Made by a program: the position numbers and the translations under genes
Notes under the pieces: model-generated
Seen by the model: the letters and a program-made list of their open reading frames with translations, nothing else
What the model was told of the DNA's origin: nothing
The model's database searches: none
Shown here: positions 8,150 through 15,847 of the stretch, piece by piece
How the letters are laid out: the number at the start of each line of letters is the position of its first letter
Position numbering within the stretch: the stretch's first letter is position 1
Assembly (NCBI RefSeq): GCF_026016445.1
Contig: NZ_CP096147.1
Span: 2,020,501 to 2,084,500 of the forward strand
Length of the DNA: 64,000 nt
Reading direction: 5' to 3'
DNA from: Cognatishimia activa
GTDB taxonomy: Bacteria > Pseudomonadota > Alphaproteobacteria > Rhodobacterales > Rhodobacteraceae

Positions 8150-8884
8150 ATGAGCCCGCAAACCCGACCTGCAAACCGTAGAACGCCCATCTGGCAAGCC
8201 ATCGCAAATGCCTTGCGGTTGGACATTGCCGAGAACCGCTACAAGGCCGGTGACAAGCTGCCGACTGAGGCCGTCCTGTCGGAACGATTTGGTGTAAACC
8301 GTCACACCGTCCGTCATGCATTGTCTGCCTTGGTCGAAGAAGGCATCGTTCACACAAGGCGCGGCGCAGGGGCCTTTGTGAAGTCTGTTCCAGCCGAGTA
8401 CCCGCTTGGGAAACGCATGCGGTTTCACCAAAATCTGCGCCAAGCTGGCCGCCTTCCGTCCAAACGGAACCTCAGCTTGGAAACACGACCTGCAACTGCG
8501 GAAGAGGCCGAACGGCTCCAACTCGAAACAGGTGATCTGATCTGCGTCAAACACGGGTTGAGCTTGGCTGATGGTCAGCCCATCGCAATTTCCGAAAGCC
8601 ACTTTCCCGAAGCCCGCCTACCGGGTATCGCCCAAGCGCTTTCCGAAGAAACCAGCATCACCAAAGCAATGGCAAAAGTTGGCGTGTCCGATTTCACGCG
8701 CGCCAGCACACGGATCAGGGCGGTTTTGGCGGACGCTACTCAGGCCTTGCGGCTGCAAGTTCGGGAAGGTGCTCCCCTGCTCTATTCCACAGGGCTTGAT
8801 GTAGACGGCGATGGCGTGCCGGTTGAATACGGCATGACTTGGTTCTGCGGAGACCGTATGACGCTCACCTTCGAGGAAGATTAA
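8150..8884 (+). CDS. phnF: PhnF, GntR/HutC-family regulator of phosphonate genes
   Basis: This is a 244-residue transcription regulator with an N-terminal winged HTH (residues about 15-75, with KLPTEAVLSERFGVNRHTVR) and a C-terminal UTRA/HutC effector domain (about 100-240, e.g. LFYS-like LLYSTGLDVDGDGVPVEYG). It is divergent from phnG and its 3' end overlaps the convergent acetyltransferase gene by 4 bases. By family and place it should repress the phn genes until a ligand or phosphate starvation signal appears. The start ATG at 8150 has only a weak ribosome binding site. Confidence 0.92.
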   Translation: MSPQTRPANRRTPIWQAIANALRLDIAENRYKAGDKLPTEAVLSERFGVNRHTVRHALSALVEEGIVHTRRGAGAFVKSVPAEYPLGKRMRFHQNLRQAGRLPSKRNLSLETRPATAEEAERLQLETGDLICVKHGLSLADGQPIAISESHFPEARLPGIAQALSEETSITKAMAKVGVSDFTRASTRIRAVLADATQALRLQVREGAPLLYSTGLDVDGDGVPVEYGMTWFCGDRMTLTFEED

Positions 8885-9498
8885 CGCTCGTATTTCTCTA
8901 AGAAAGCTTCGGCCTTAAGTGACCGAAAGTCTTCGAGTGCCGCACGAATATCTTCATGCGCCCAATCCCACCATGCCAAAGCCACCAAACGCTCTGCGAT
9001 TTGAGGCGGTTGCCGAAGGCGCATCACACGTGCTGGTGACCCGACCACAATCGTGTATGGCGCAACATCTTTGGTCACAATCGCGCCCGCTGCCACAATA
9101 GCCCCGTCACCCACTGTGACCTCTGGTTTGATCATCGCGTTGTGGCCAATCCAAGTGTCGTGCCCAATGAGCGCACGGCGAGATTTGCGAAGTTCGAAGA
9201 AGGCTGGATCGTGCTCGACATCGTCCCAGTAATCGCTTGAACGATATAGGAAATGATGGAGCGACGCCGTTTCCATTGGATGGTCCGTCGCGCCAATGCG
9301 AACGTAGCTCGCGATATTGCTGAACTTGCCGATGGTTGCATTCGCGATGTCCGCAAAGCGGTCGCAATAGGAATAGTCGTCAAAGCTTGAAAAGGCGATG
9401 CGGCTGCCCTTGCCGATCTCAACGAACTGACCGAGCGTTACCTCGGTCAGGTCCACATCCTCATGCAAAAATGGCGTCTCCGCTGACAGTCTTGGCAT
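8881..9498 (-). CDS. Hexapeptide-repeat acyltransferase of the phosphonate locus
   Basis: This 205-residue protein is a left-handed beta-helix acyltransferase of the type found next to C-P lyase genes (a phosphonate-metabolism transferase family related to chloramphenicol/xenobiotic acetyltransferases). Hexapeptide turns run through NATIGKFSNIASYVRIGA and LIGHDTWIGHNAMIKPEVTVGDGAIVAAG, shown here in short parts: IGKFSNI, IGHDTWIGHNA, VGDGAIVAAGA, VVGSPARVM. The His in the GATDHPM region and WIGHNA are candidates for catalysis. It is the last gene of the phnCDEE transcript, one base after phnE2, and it meets phnF tail to tail. N-acetylation of aminoalkylphosphonates (the job of PhnO elsewhere) is a plausible role but unproven. 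Confidence 0.82.
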   Translation of the reverse strand: MPRLSAETPFLHEDVDLTEVTLGQFVEIGKGSRIAFSSFDDYSYCDRFADIANATIGKFSNIASYVRIGATDHPMETASLHHFLYRSSDYWDDVEHDPAFFELRKSRRALIGHDTWIGHNAMIKPEVTVGDGAIVAAGAIVTKDVAPYTIVVGSPARVMRLRQPPQIAERLVALAWWDWAHEDIRAALEDFRSLKAEAFLEKYER

Positions 9499-10821
9499 CT
9501 AGTGCGCCTCTTCTTTTTTGCCGATCAAGCGCGCGCGCAACCAGCCAGAGAACCAATCCATCGCGATAACCATAAGAACCACGAGGACAATGTAATAGGT
9601 GACCTCTTCCCAGTCTTTCTGCGTGATGATCGCCTGCGTCAGCAGAAGCCCGATACCACCACCTGTGATCGCACCGATGACGGTTGCGGAGCGGGTGTTG
9701 GATTCCAAGAAATAGAGGATCTGACTCAGCAAGACTGGCATTACCTGCGGGATCACGCCAAAGCGATATCGCTGCATAGGTTTCGCACCGGTAGACCGAA
9801 TGCCCTCGATCTGTTTCTGATCGACGTTCTCTAGGGCTTCCGAGAAAATCTTACCAAAGGTGCCTGTGTCCGTGATCAGGATCGCCAATGCGCCGGTCAA
9901 AGGGCCAAGGCCAAAGGCACGGGTCAGGATGATCGTCCAGATCAAGGCGTCAACACCGCGGAAGAAGTCAAAAAGCCGGCGGATCGCCATACGAACTGCC
10001 GCAAATGGGGCAAAGTTCTTTGCCGCCATGAAGGCCAGCGGCAACGCAACAATCGCAGCGCCCATCGTTCCGAGGAAAGCCATCAGAAGCGTTTCGCCAA
10101 TGGCCCAGAACACGTCCTTATGGCGCCACATCGCGTTATTGAAAAAGTCATCTGCAATCTGAGCCGCTTCGCCGGAAAATGCGCGAGAGATCACTTGGCC
10201 AATGCCCATGCCGTGATATGGGCTGTCGAGCGTAAAGAAGAATTGCTCCCAACCAAAGAAGTAGCGGAAGACCTCTGTTCGGTTGCGGGTCACAGTCAGG
10301 CGGCCTGCGTCTGTTGTGATCGCCATCCGGTTTTTCGAACTATTGACCCACTCAGGAATTTCCTCGGTTGGATATTCCTGAACGACACCCTGGCTGCGCG
10401 ACGGGGTCGCGTAGATGGTGCCGTAATCAGGGATGTCGTAAGAGATCGTTTCAGGGCCATAGGTCACAATGTGCCCATCGCCAAGATCGATGATGGTGGT
10501 ATCGCCTTCGGTTGTCACCCAAGACGGCGACTGACCTTCTGGATAGCGGCCTTTTTTCTCGCCCTCAATCGCGTAAGACACGTCGCCGCTGCGGTTGTCG
10601 CGGGTAATGTGTGTCTTGTAGCTGATCATGTCAGAGACAAGCGTTTTTGCGTTATCCGCGCTCGCGCCAGCCCAAAGACCGGCGATGTCGAAGGCTACAA
10701 AAATATAAGCAAAGTAGACAAAGATCACGCTGGGAACGGCAAAGGCCAGAAGACGTTTTTTGCGCAACAGCGAAGTGGTTTGGGTGCGCGCGTTGGCGGT
10801 GACGACGTCAGTAGCAGTCAT
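9499..10821 (-). CDS. phnE: PhnE, phosphonate ABC transporter permease (long form)
   Basis: This is the second of two permeases of the phosphonate importer, 440 residues long. The C-terminal half is the usual permease with the EAA-like loop GIRSTGAKPMQRYRFGVIPQ near residue 345-365 and several membrane segments. After the first membrane segment (about 28-50) it carries some 140 residues of mainly polar sequence (about 60-200) before the permease core. That is longer than the short PhnE next to it and probably faces the periplasm. It starts one base after phnE1 stops. The pairing of a short and a long PhnE suggests a heterodimer. Confidence 0.88.
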   Translation of the reverse strand: MTATDVVTANARTQTTSLLRKKRLLAFAVPSVIFVYFAYIFVAFDIAGLWAGASADNAKTLVSDMISYKTHITRDNRSGDVSYAIEGEKKGRYPEGQSPSWVTTEGDTTIIDLGDGHIVTYGPETISYDIPDYGTIYATPSRSQGVVQEYPTEEIPEWVNSSKNRMAITTDAGRLTVTRNRTEVFRYFFGWEQFFFTLDSPYHGMGIGQVISRAFSGEAAQIADDFFNNAMWRHKDVFWAIGETLLMAFLGTMGAAIVALPLAFMAAKNFAPFAAVRMAIRRLFDFFRGVDALIWTIILTRAFGLGPLTGALAILITDTGTFGKIFSEALENVDQKQIEGIRSTGAKPMQRYRFGVIPQVMPVLLSQILYFLESNTRSATVIGAITGGGIGLLLTQAIITQKDWEEVTYYIVLVVLMVIAMDWFSGWLRARLIGKKEEAH

Positions 10822-10822
10822 C

Positions 10823-11701
10823 TTAGTTTTCCCCTTTGCGAGAGCCGTGCACCAGCTTGTCGCGATAGTAGCTAGACACCTGATCGAAGAAGACGATTGT
10901 CAGGAAGAGAAGAATAAACATGGCGGCAGCGTCGTCGTATTTGCCCTGACCCCACTGGATTGCAGTCTTAAGCTCATAGCCCAGACCGCCTGCGCCAACG
11001 AAGCCAAGGATCGCAGAGGCGCGGATATTGATTTCAAAGCGCAATAGCGCGTAGGACAGCCAGTTCGGAGCAACCTGCGGCACTACACCTAGCAACATCT
11101 TTTGCGGCCATTTCGCCCCAACCGAGCTGAGACCCTCGATGGGTTTCAGATCAGCGTTTTCGTTCACTTCGGAAAAGAGCTTGCCTAAGGCACCCGCCGT
11201 GTGGATCGCAATAGCAATCATCGCTGGCACAGGGCCGCCGCCGAGAACAAAGATCATCACCAGCGCGATGACGATTTCCGGGATCGCGCGCATGATGTCA
11301 GACAGACGTCGAAAGACCGGGATCAGGACCGGCCAACGTGCCAAGCCGCGTGTGGACAAGAGCGACAGAATGATCGCCGCCAGTGCGCCAACCAGTGTGG
11401 AAACCGCAGCAATATTCAAGGTCTCGATCAAAGCCGGAAAGAAAGTCACAAAATGGCCCGGAATCTCGGCAGCTTTTTCGCTGGCCTCACCGATCACGTC
11501 CATTGGGTAGTCAAAGAAATTGTCGATGCCGCCCCAGAAGCTCCCGCCGTTGCGAGACGCCGCTGTGTTGAAGCCGGCAATCATCATCAAGAAGAAGACT
11601 ATGATCGTGAGGCCGGAATAAAGACGCTTGCGTTGAACCTGCGCCATATAGGAGGCTTGAATTGAGGTAACCTGCGTGTGCCCGGACGTAATGTCTGCCA
11701 T
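10823..11701 (-). CDS. phnE: PhnE, phosphonate ABC transporter permease (short form)
   Basis: This is the first permease of the phosphonate importer, 292 residues, with the standard PhnE length. There is one membrane segment at about 27-47 and a permease domain with four or five more. The EAA-like cytoplasmic loop reads GLSSVGAKWPQKMLLGVVPQ, the contact site for the ATPase PhnC. It lies 63 bases after phnD, with a hairpin in between that may lower its expression relative to the binding protein. Confidence 0.9.
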   Translation of the reverse strand: MADITSGHTQVTSIQASYMAQVQRKRLYSGLTIIVFFLMMIAGFNTAASRNGGSFWGGIDNFFDYPMDVIGEASEKAAEIPGHFVTFFPALIETLNIAAVSTLVGALAAIILSLLSTRGLARWPVLIPVFRRLSDIMRAIPEIVIALVMIFVLGGGPVPAMIAIAIHTAGALGKLFSEVNENADLKPIEGLSSVGAKWPQKMLLGVVPQVAPNWLSYALLRFEINIRASAILGFVGAGGLGYELKTAIQWGQGKYDDAAAMFILLFLTIVFFDQVSSYYRDKLVHGSRKGEN

Positions 11702-11724
11702 GTCTTCTGCCTTTGCATAGAAAA

Positions 11725-11748
11725 GGCGGGCCCATGAATGGACCCGCC
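11725..11748 (-). terminator. Hairpin in the phnD-phnE1 gap, likely attenuator
   Basis: On the minus strand an 11-base stem GGCGGGTCCAT/ATGGGCCCGCC, with one mismatched pair and a 2-base loop, is followed by TTTT. It lies 17 bases after the phnD stop and 24 before the phnE1 start. Such partial terminators after binding-protein genes commonly keep the binding protein in excess over the membrane parts. Confidence 0.65.
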
Positions 11749-11764
11749 AAGAGTATCCGTCCGA

Positions 11765-12673
11765 TTATTGGGACTTCAGACGACGCGCTTCGATGATGGA
11801 TTCGTAAGTCGCGTGGGTCACAGGCTGGAAGCCGAGTGTGTCGCCCGCAGCGATGTTATATGCGCAGTCTGGGTCGTTTTCGTACATGTTGTCGACCAGT
11901 TCGGTCATCACGGCTTTAACATCTGTTGGCAGAGTTTTGCGCAGTACGATTGGGCCTTCAGGGATCGGCTTGGATTTCCAGATTTGCACGAGGTCGTTCA
12001 TGTCAACGAGGCCTGCGTCAACGGCTTTGCGCAGCGCGCCAGAGTTGTAGCCGTCTTCCCAGTTGCCTTGGCCGTCTGCCCAAGTCACGCCACCGTCGAT
12101 GTCGCCGTTGTTAACCGCAACGATGGTCTGCTCGTGGCCACCGGTGAATTTCACTTCACCGAAATATGCGCCAGATTCCATTGTAATGCCGTCTTTGTAC
12201 TGAGGGATCTCGATGGATGGGATCAAGTAGCCGGATGTGGAGTTAGGGTCGCCGAAACCGAACACTTTGCCCTGCATTGCGTCGAGGTTCGCGATTTGCG
12301 CGTCTTTGCGTGCAAAACCGATGGAGTGGTAACCGATAGAGCCGTCAACGTTCACTTTTACCAGAACTGGTTCAACTGCGTCTGCGTTGCGCAGGTATGT
12401 TGCCGCATAAGAAGACGCGCCCAACCAGGACATGTCCAGAGTGCCGCCAACCAGACCTTCGATCACACCAGCATAGTCAGCAGGCGCGAAAAGCTTTGTT
12501 GGAACGCCCAGAGCTTCTTCGGTGTATGCGCGCAGGCACTCGTAAGAGTTCAAACGATCCTGTGCGTTTTCGCCGCCCAGCAGGCCGATACGGAATTCAG
12601 TGATGCCTTCTGCCATTGCAGCGGAAGACAGTGCGGTTGTTGCGGCCAGAGCCAATACGATAGTCTTTTTCAT
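11765..12673 (-). CDS. phnD: PhnD, phosphonate ABC transporter substrate-binding protein
   Basis: PhnD is the periplasmic phosphonate-binding protein. The start at 12673 follows a good ribosome site (GGAGATACTG-ATG) and gives 302 residues with a clear signal peptide, MKKTIVLALAATTALSSAAMA. Family blocks include FRIGLLGGENAQDRL, WLGASSYAATYL, FGDPNSTSGYLIPS and SKPIPEGPIVLRK, typical of PhnD-type type-2 binding proteins. It sits between phnC and phnE1. A longer frame to 12706 exists but would bury the signal peptide. Confidence 0.93.
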   Translation of the reverse strand: MKKTIVLALAATTALSSAAMAEGITEFRIGLLGGENAQDRLNSYECLRAYTEEALGVPTKLFAPADYAGVIEGLVGGTLDMSWLGASSYAATYLRNADAVEPVLVKVNVDGSIGYHSIGFARKDAQIANLDAMQGKVFGFGDPNSTSGYLIPSIEIPQYKDGITMESGAYFGEVKFTGGHEQTIVAVNNGDIDGGVTWADGQGNWEDGYNSGALRKAVDAGLVDMNDLVQIWKSKPIPEGPIVLRKTLPTDVKAVMTELVDNMYENDPDCAYNIAAGDTLGFQPVTHATYESIIEARRLKSQ

Positions 12674-12729
12674 CAGTATCTCCATGATGATAGGTCTCGC
12701 GCACATCCCCGCGCGCGATGAAGGAAGGA

Positions 12730-13542
12730 TCAGGCTGGAATGCGATCTCTCGCATCCGATCTGTCCAAGGCTTGAATTTCTGTGGATGTGGCAGCTTCGG
12801 AGAAATCATCCCCTGCGCCATAGATGTCGCGCGCAACACCGGTGGTCAGCTGCTCGGGTGTGCCATCAAAAACGATGCGCCCATCGCGCATGCCGATGAC
12901 GCGATCACAATAGCGACGCGCTGTATCCAGCGTGTGCAGGTTCGCAATCACCATGCGACCGTCTTCTTCGTGAATGCGGCGCAGGGCCTCCATCACGATC
13001 TGTGCGTTCATTGGGTCGAGCGAGGCAATCGGCTCATCCGCCAGGATGATCTGCGGGTCTTGCATCAAAGCGCGCGCAATCGCGACGCGCTGTTGCTGGC
13101 CACCAGACAGAGCCTCGGCACGCTTTGGGGCCTGCTCGGCAATGCCAAGACGGTCCAGAATATCGATGGCTTTGTGAATGTCTTCCTGCGGATACAAGTT
13201 AAACATCGTCGCCAATGTGCTGCGACGGTTCAGCGTGCCATGCAGAACATTGGACACAACATCCATCCGAGGCACCAGATTGAACTGTTGAAAGATCATT
13301 GCGCAGCGCGATTGCCATTCGCGTTTGGCTGCTCCGGTCAAAGCGGTGACATCTTCACCTTCAAACCGAATATTGCCTTCAGTCGCGTCTGCCAGACGGT
13401 TCATCATCCGAAGCAATGTGGATTTACCCGCACCGGAACGCCCGATGATACCGATCATCATCGGCTCCGGCACATCAAAGTTCGCGCAATCCACGGCCGC
13501 TTTCGTGCCAAAACGCTTCGTCAAATTATCTACGGTGAGCAT
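12730..13542 (-). CDS. phnC: PhnC, phosphonate ABC transporter ATPase
   Basis: PhnC is the ATP-hydrolysing subunit of the phosphonate importer. Over 270 residues it shows Walker [10 protein letters not shown], signature LSGGQQQR, Walker [13 protein letters not shown] and the PhnC-type start [17 protein letters not shown]. It is the first gene of the minus-strand transcript phnC-phnD-phnE-phnE-acetyltransferase. The upstream region contains a weak Pho-box-like pair, so control by phosphate starvation is possible. Confidence 0.94.
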   Translation of the reverse strand: MLTVDNLTKRFGTKAAVDCANFDVPEPMMIGIIGRSGAGKSTLLRMMNRLADATEGNIRFEGEDVTALTGAAKREWQSRCAMIFQQFNLVPRMDVVSNVLHGTLNRRSTLATMFNLYPQEDIHKAIDILDRLGIAEQAPKRAEALSGGQQQRVAIARALMQDPQIILADEPIASLDPMNAQIVMEALRRIHEEDGRMVIANLHTLDTARRYCDRVIGMRDGRIVFDGTPEQLTTGVARDIYGAGDDFSEAATSTEIQALDRSDARDRIPA

Positions 13543-13969
13543 CTAGGTTCCCCAAATTTTCTTCGGAGAGACTAGATTTCGGCGATGGCAGATTCTTAAA
13601 TTTTACATAACAGAGGTGTTAACTTCTTATGTCAGTTTTGTGTTGGTCTAGACAAATTCGAAATTTGCCAAGATCGTTCATGAGAAGCTCGAGCGCTCAG
13701 AAGTTTCAGCACCACTAATAAATCTTGCGCGTGTCCCACGCATGTAACAGAACCGGAACATTTTTGCCGACATTGGCTGAAGGCATAACGTTCATGCATG
13801 TTACTTCTCGGGTTATACCTCATAAGAAAGGTATGCTCGTCCCTCAGCGATCAAATGACCGCTTTCGTCACTGAACCGGCGATTTCCGCACTTGCAGCGA
13901 AAGTCTGCTATCCGCCTTCGATTGACCAACGCGAGCCTCGGCGAATTGCACCGAGACTCGGTAAAATTT
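13543..13969. other. Non-coding gap upstream of phnC
   Basis: Apart from the Pho-box-like repeats near 13607-13635, this stretch shows only short open frames with no recognisable protein character. Near 13936-13962 the inverted pair CTCGG/CCGAG follows the stop of the minus-strand gene at 13970, but without a T run. I see no gene here. Confidence 0.5.
13607..13635 (-). promoter_or_regulatory. Weak Pho-box-like repeats upstream of phnC
   Basis: On the minus strand CTGACAT (13635-13629) and CTGTTAT (13613-13607) each match 6 of 7 bases of the PhoB half site CTGTCAT and lie exactly 22 bases apart, two 11-base Pho-box periods. The repeat expected between them is poorly conserved. They stand about 65-95 bases before phnC. 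The call rests on spacing and partial match only. Confidence 0.35.
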
Positions 13970-14434
13970 TCAATCCGTTAAAGCCTCCAAGAGCTCAAAA
14001 GCCGTCGCGATCCGCTTGTCATCACCACGCCGTTGAACTTCCTTCAAAATGATCACTGGCAGTCTGCGTGTGGACGTGATTGCTTCCTCAACAGGAGCTT
14101 CCACACCATCTGGTCCAAAAACCAACGCCTTTTTAGGTGTGTTTTCCTGTTGTGAGCGCAGTGGAGTTCCTAGTCGGTACCAGCGAGATCTCGTGCGTGC
14201 GATTCCGCTTTCTGAATCTATGTAAATCAATGGCGACGTTCGAACATTCTCCTCTATCCCAAGTGGATGGTCGCTCACTTGACCCCAAAGTAGGTAGCTG
14301 GAGCCCCATTTGAATGTGATCCATCTGTCGATAAGCGGCGTGTCACCTATGTCACCTGACGCCTTTACTTCGGCGACATCCCTCATCAAATCCAACAACT
14401 GATCGAGTTCATAAATTCCTAACGTGTTTTGCAT
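13970..14434 (-). CDS. Hypothetical protein, possibly DUF6634-like, behind the AAA ATPase
   Basis: A 154-residue soluble protein with no signal peptide or membrane segment. The start at 14434 (MQNTLGIYELDQLLDLM) is preceded by GGAAAGAAG; a longer frame to 14524 runs into the upstream gene. The middle contains WITFKWGSSYLLWGQVSDHP and the block ARTRSRWYRLGTP, which reminds me of the DUF6634 family of Rhizobiales and Rhodobacterales; this is from memory and uncertain. It follows the broken ATPase gene by 31 bases on the same strand, so the two were probably one operon. Function is unknown. Confidence 0.6.
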   Translation of the reverse strand: MQNTLGIYELDQLLDLMRDVAEVKASGDIGDTPLIDRWITFKWGSSYLLWGQVSDHPLGIEENVRTSPLIYIDSESGIARTRSRWYRLGTPLRSQQENTPKKALVFGPDGVEAPVEEAITSTRRLPVIILKEVQRRGDDKRIATAFELLEALTD

Positions 14435-14465
14435 GGTAGTTCTTCTTTCCTGATTTTTGAGGGTT

Positions 14466-15514
14466 TCAGTGATGCCGTGGGTGATTGAGCTGGTGTTCGA
14501 CTTCGTTGAGTAGTCGGATGACATTGCGCAAGCTCAGAAGCTGGGGTTTGCGGATCGCCTCAACCACCTCTAAGACCGCCTCAATTGCGTCTTCTGGTAG
14601 TTCTCGGCGCTGCCCCTCACGAACGGCAAATTCGCTGAGGTGCGGAAAAGAAAGTTCGGTGAGATTTAGCGGTGGGCAGCGACTTAAGAAGGGCCTCGAC
14701 AGCCGGTCAGTGGTGTTAGCGGTCATCACCCAATTGACCCAGGACATATCGAAGCTGACCCGAAAGTAGGGACATGACCAGCTCTTAGCGGTGAACCGCT
14801 CCAGCAACGGCAAGAGACCATCCACCAGATCAAAAGGCGTTCCCCTCGAAGCCGTTACGCGCCCTGCTTTTTCGATCTCATCGACCACAACAACGGGATT
14901 TCCAACTGCGCTATCTATTATGGTTTGCAGGAGTCTCCCCGGTTGCTGATTAGACCATCCGCGTTGAGTTCCACTAATACTGAAAGACGCAGGTTCGTTA
15001 GTGGCCTCAACAACTGTTGTTGGAACTGAGAGGTATTGCCCCAACAGTTGCGCCCAGTGGCTTTTGCCAATGCCTGGAGGCCCAACAAGCTACAAGGGCG
15101 ATATTGTACTCCGGGATCACCCCTGCGAGCCGATGCGCGCAGCTCTTTCCAAACTCGGTCGGTCGCTTTCGCCATCCAGGGCATTTCTGTGTGCAGTTCA
15201 CTTGCGATCTCGTCAGCCTGATGTTCCGAGCTGATGGCTCTGAGTTCAATGCCATCGCGAAACATCGCAAGCTTATCTCGATCAATGCGGTCAAGGTGCC
15301 CCATTTTTGAAATTTGGCCGCGTACCGCGATGTAAGCTTTTGCACGACGGGTGATCTTGTCCCAGTCATCATCGGACAGGACCCAATGTTCTTTATTAGG
15401 TGAATTCTTTTTTCGATAGGCTTGCAAAAAGGTCTTGAGCCTTGCCTCCACATCAAAGCTGTTGATTTCGCCTAAAGGCGGGAATTTAACGTCAGCAAAA
15501 GGAATCTTGGTCAT
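14466..15514 (-). pseudogene. Lon-like AAA ATPase split by a frameshift at the P-loop
   Basis: Two overlapping minus-strand frames form one ATPase. The first (from 15514, MTKIPFADVKFPPLGE) reads to RPC near 15096. The P-loop GPPGIGKSHWAQLLG, Walker B VVVVDEIEKAG, sensor-1 region WVMTANTTDRL and arginine-finger region FLSRCPP lie in another frame ending at 14466. The frame changes close to 15090-15096, and in the P-loop frame a TAG lies just before LVGPPG, so one base seems to be missing. Blocks such as RGWSNQQPG resemble the AAA module of Lon-type proteins; no protease domain is present. It could be a pseudogene, a sequence error or, less likely, a programmed shift. Confidence 0.75.
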
Positions 15515-15526
15515 AGGTGTCCTCAC

Positions 15527-15847
15527 TCTCTCGGCACACCTGTTGGAAGATGTGCCGTAACTGACAGCGCTTAGCCGTCGAATGTTTCTGAGTTCGGGCT
15601 CCGGATCCCTAGGCCAGAAATGAAGACAAAATTATTTAGGCGTCAATAGGAGCGCGTATTCGGCTTACTCCTCTGTAGCCAAACCTATTGAAAATACATG
15701 AAATCACTTAAGTCATTGAAAAATATAGAAACCACCGGCAACAGGGATTGCCGATGGTCATTTTTTGCGTGTTGAGTGGACAAATTTCGACCTAAATGGT
15801 CATTTAATGCCGGGTCCTACAACATACAACTCTCCGCCGATGTCAGC
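15527..15847. other. Non-coding gap between nrdJ and the ATPase gene
   Basis: This gap carries the putative promoter of the minus-strand ATPase gene (no clear boxes) and the hairpin after nrdJ at 15731-15758. Nothing else was recognised. Confidence 0.5.
15731..15758 (-). terminator. Terminator hairpin after nrdJ
   Basis: An 11-base stem ACCATCGGCAA/TTGCCGGTGGT (one G-T pair, loop of 6) lies 90 bases past the nrdJ stop. On the minus strand it is followed by TTTCTATATTTTT; on the plus strand it is followed by CATTTTTT, so it may work both ways. Confidence 0.7.

Noticed and set aside
11738..12721. 327-codon plus-strand frame opposite phnD
   Set aside because: phnD has a signal peptide, ribosome site and family motifs on the minus strand; the opposite frame shows no recognisable protein.
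13632..14052. Small frames in the phnC upstream gap (63 and 84 codons)
   Set aside because: There is no ribosome site, no protein-like composition and one overlaps the minus-strand hypothetical gene; more likely non-coding.
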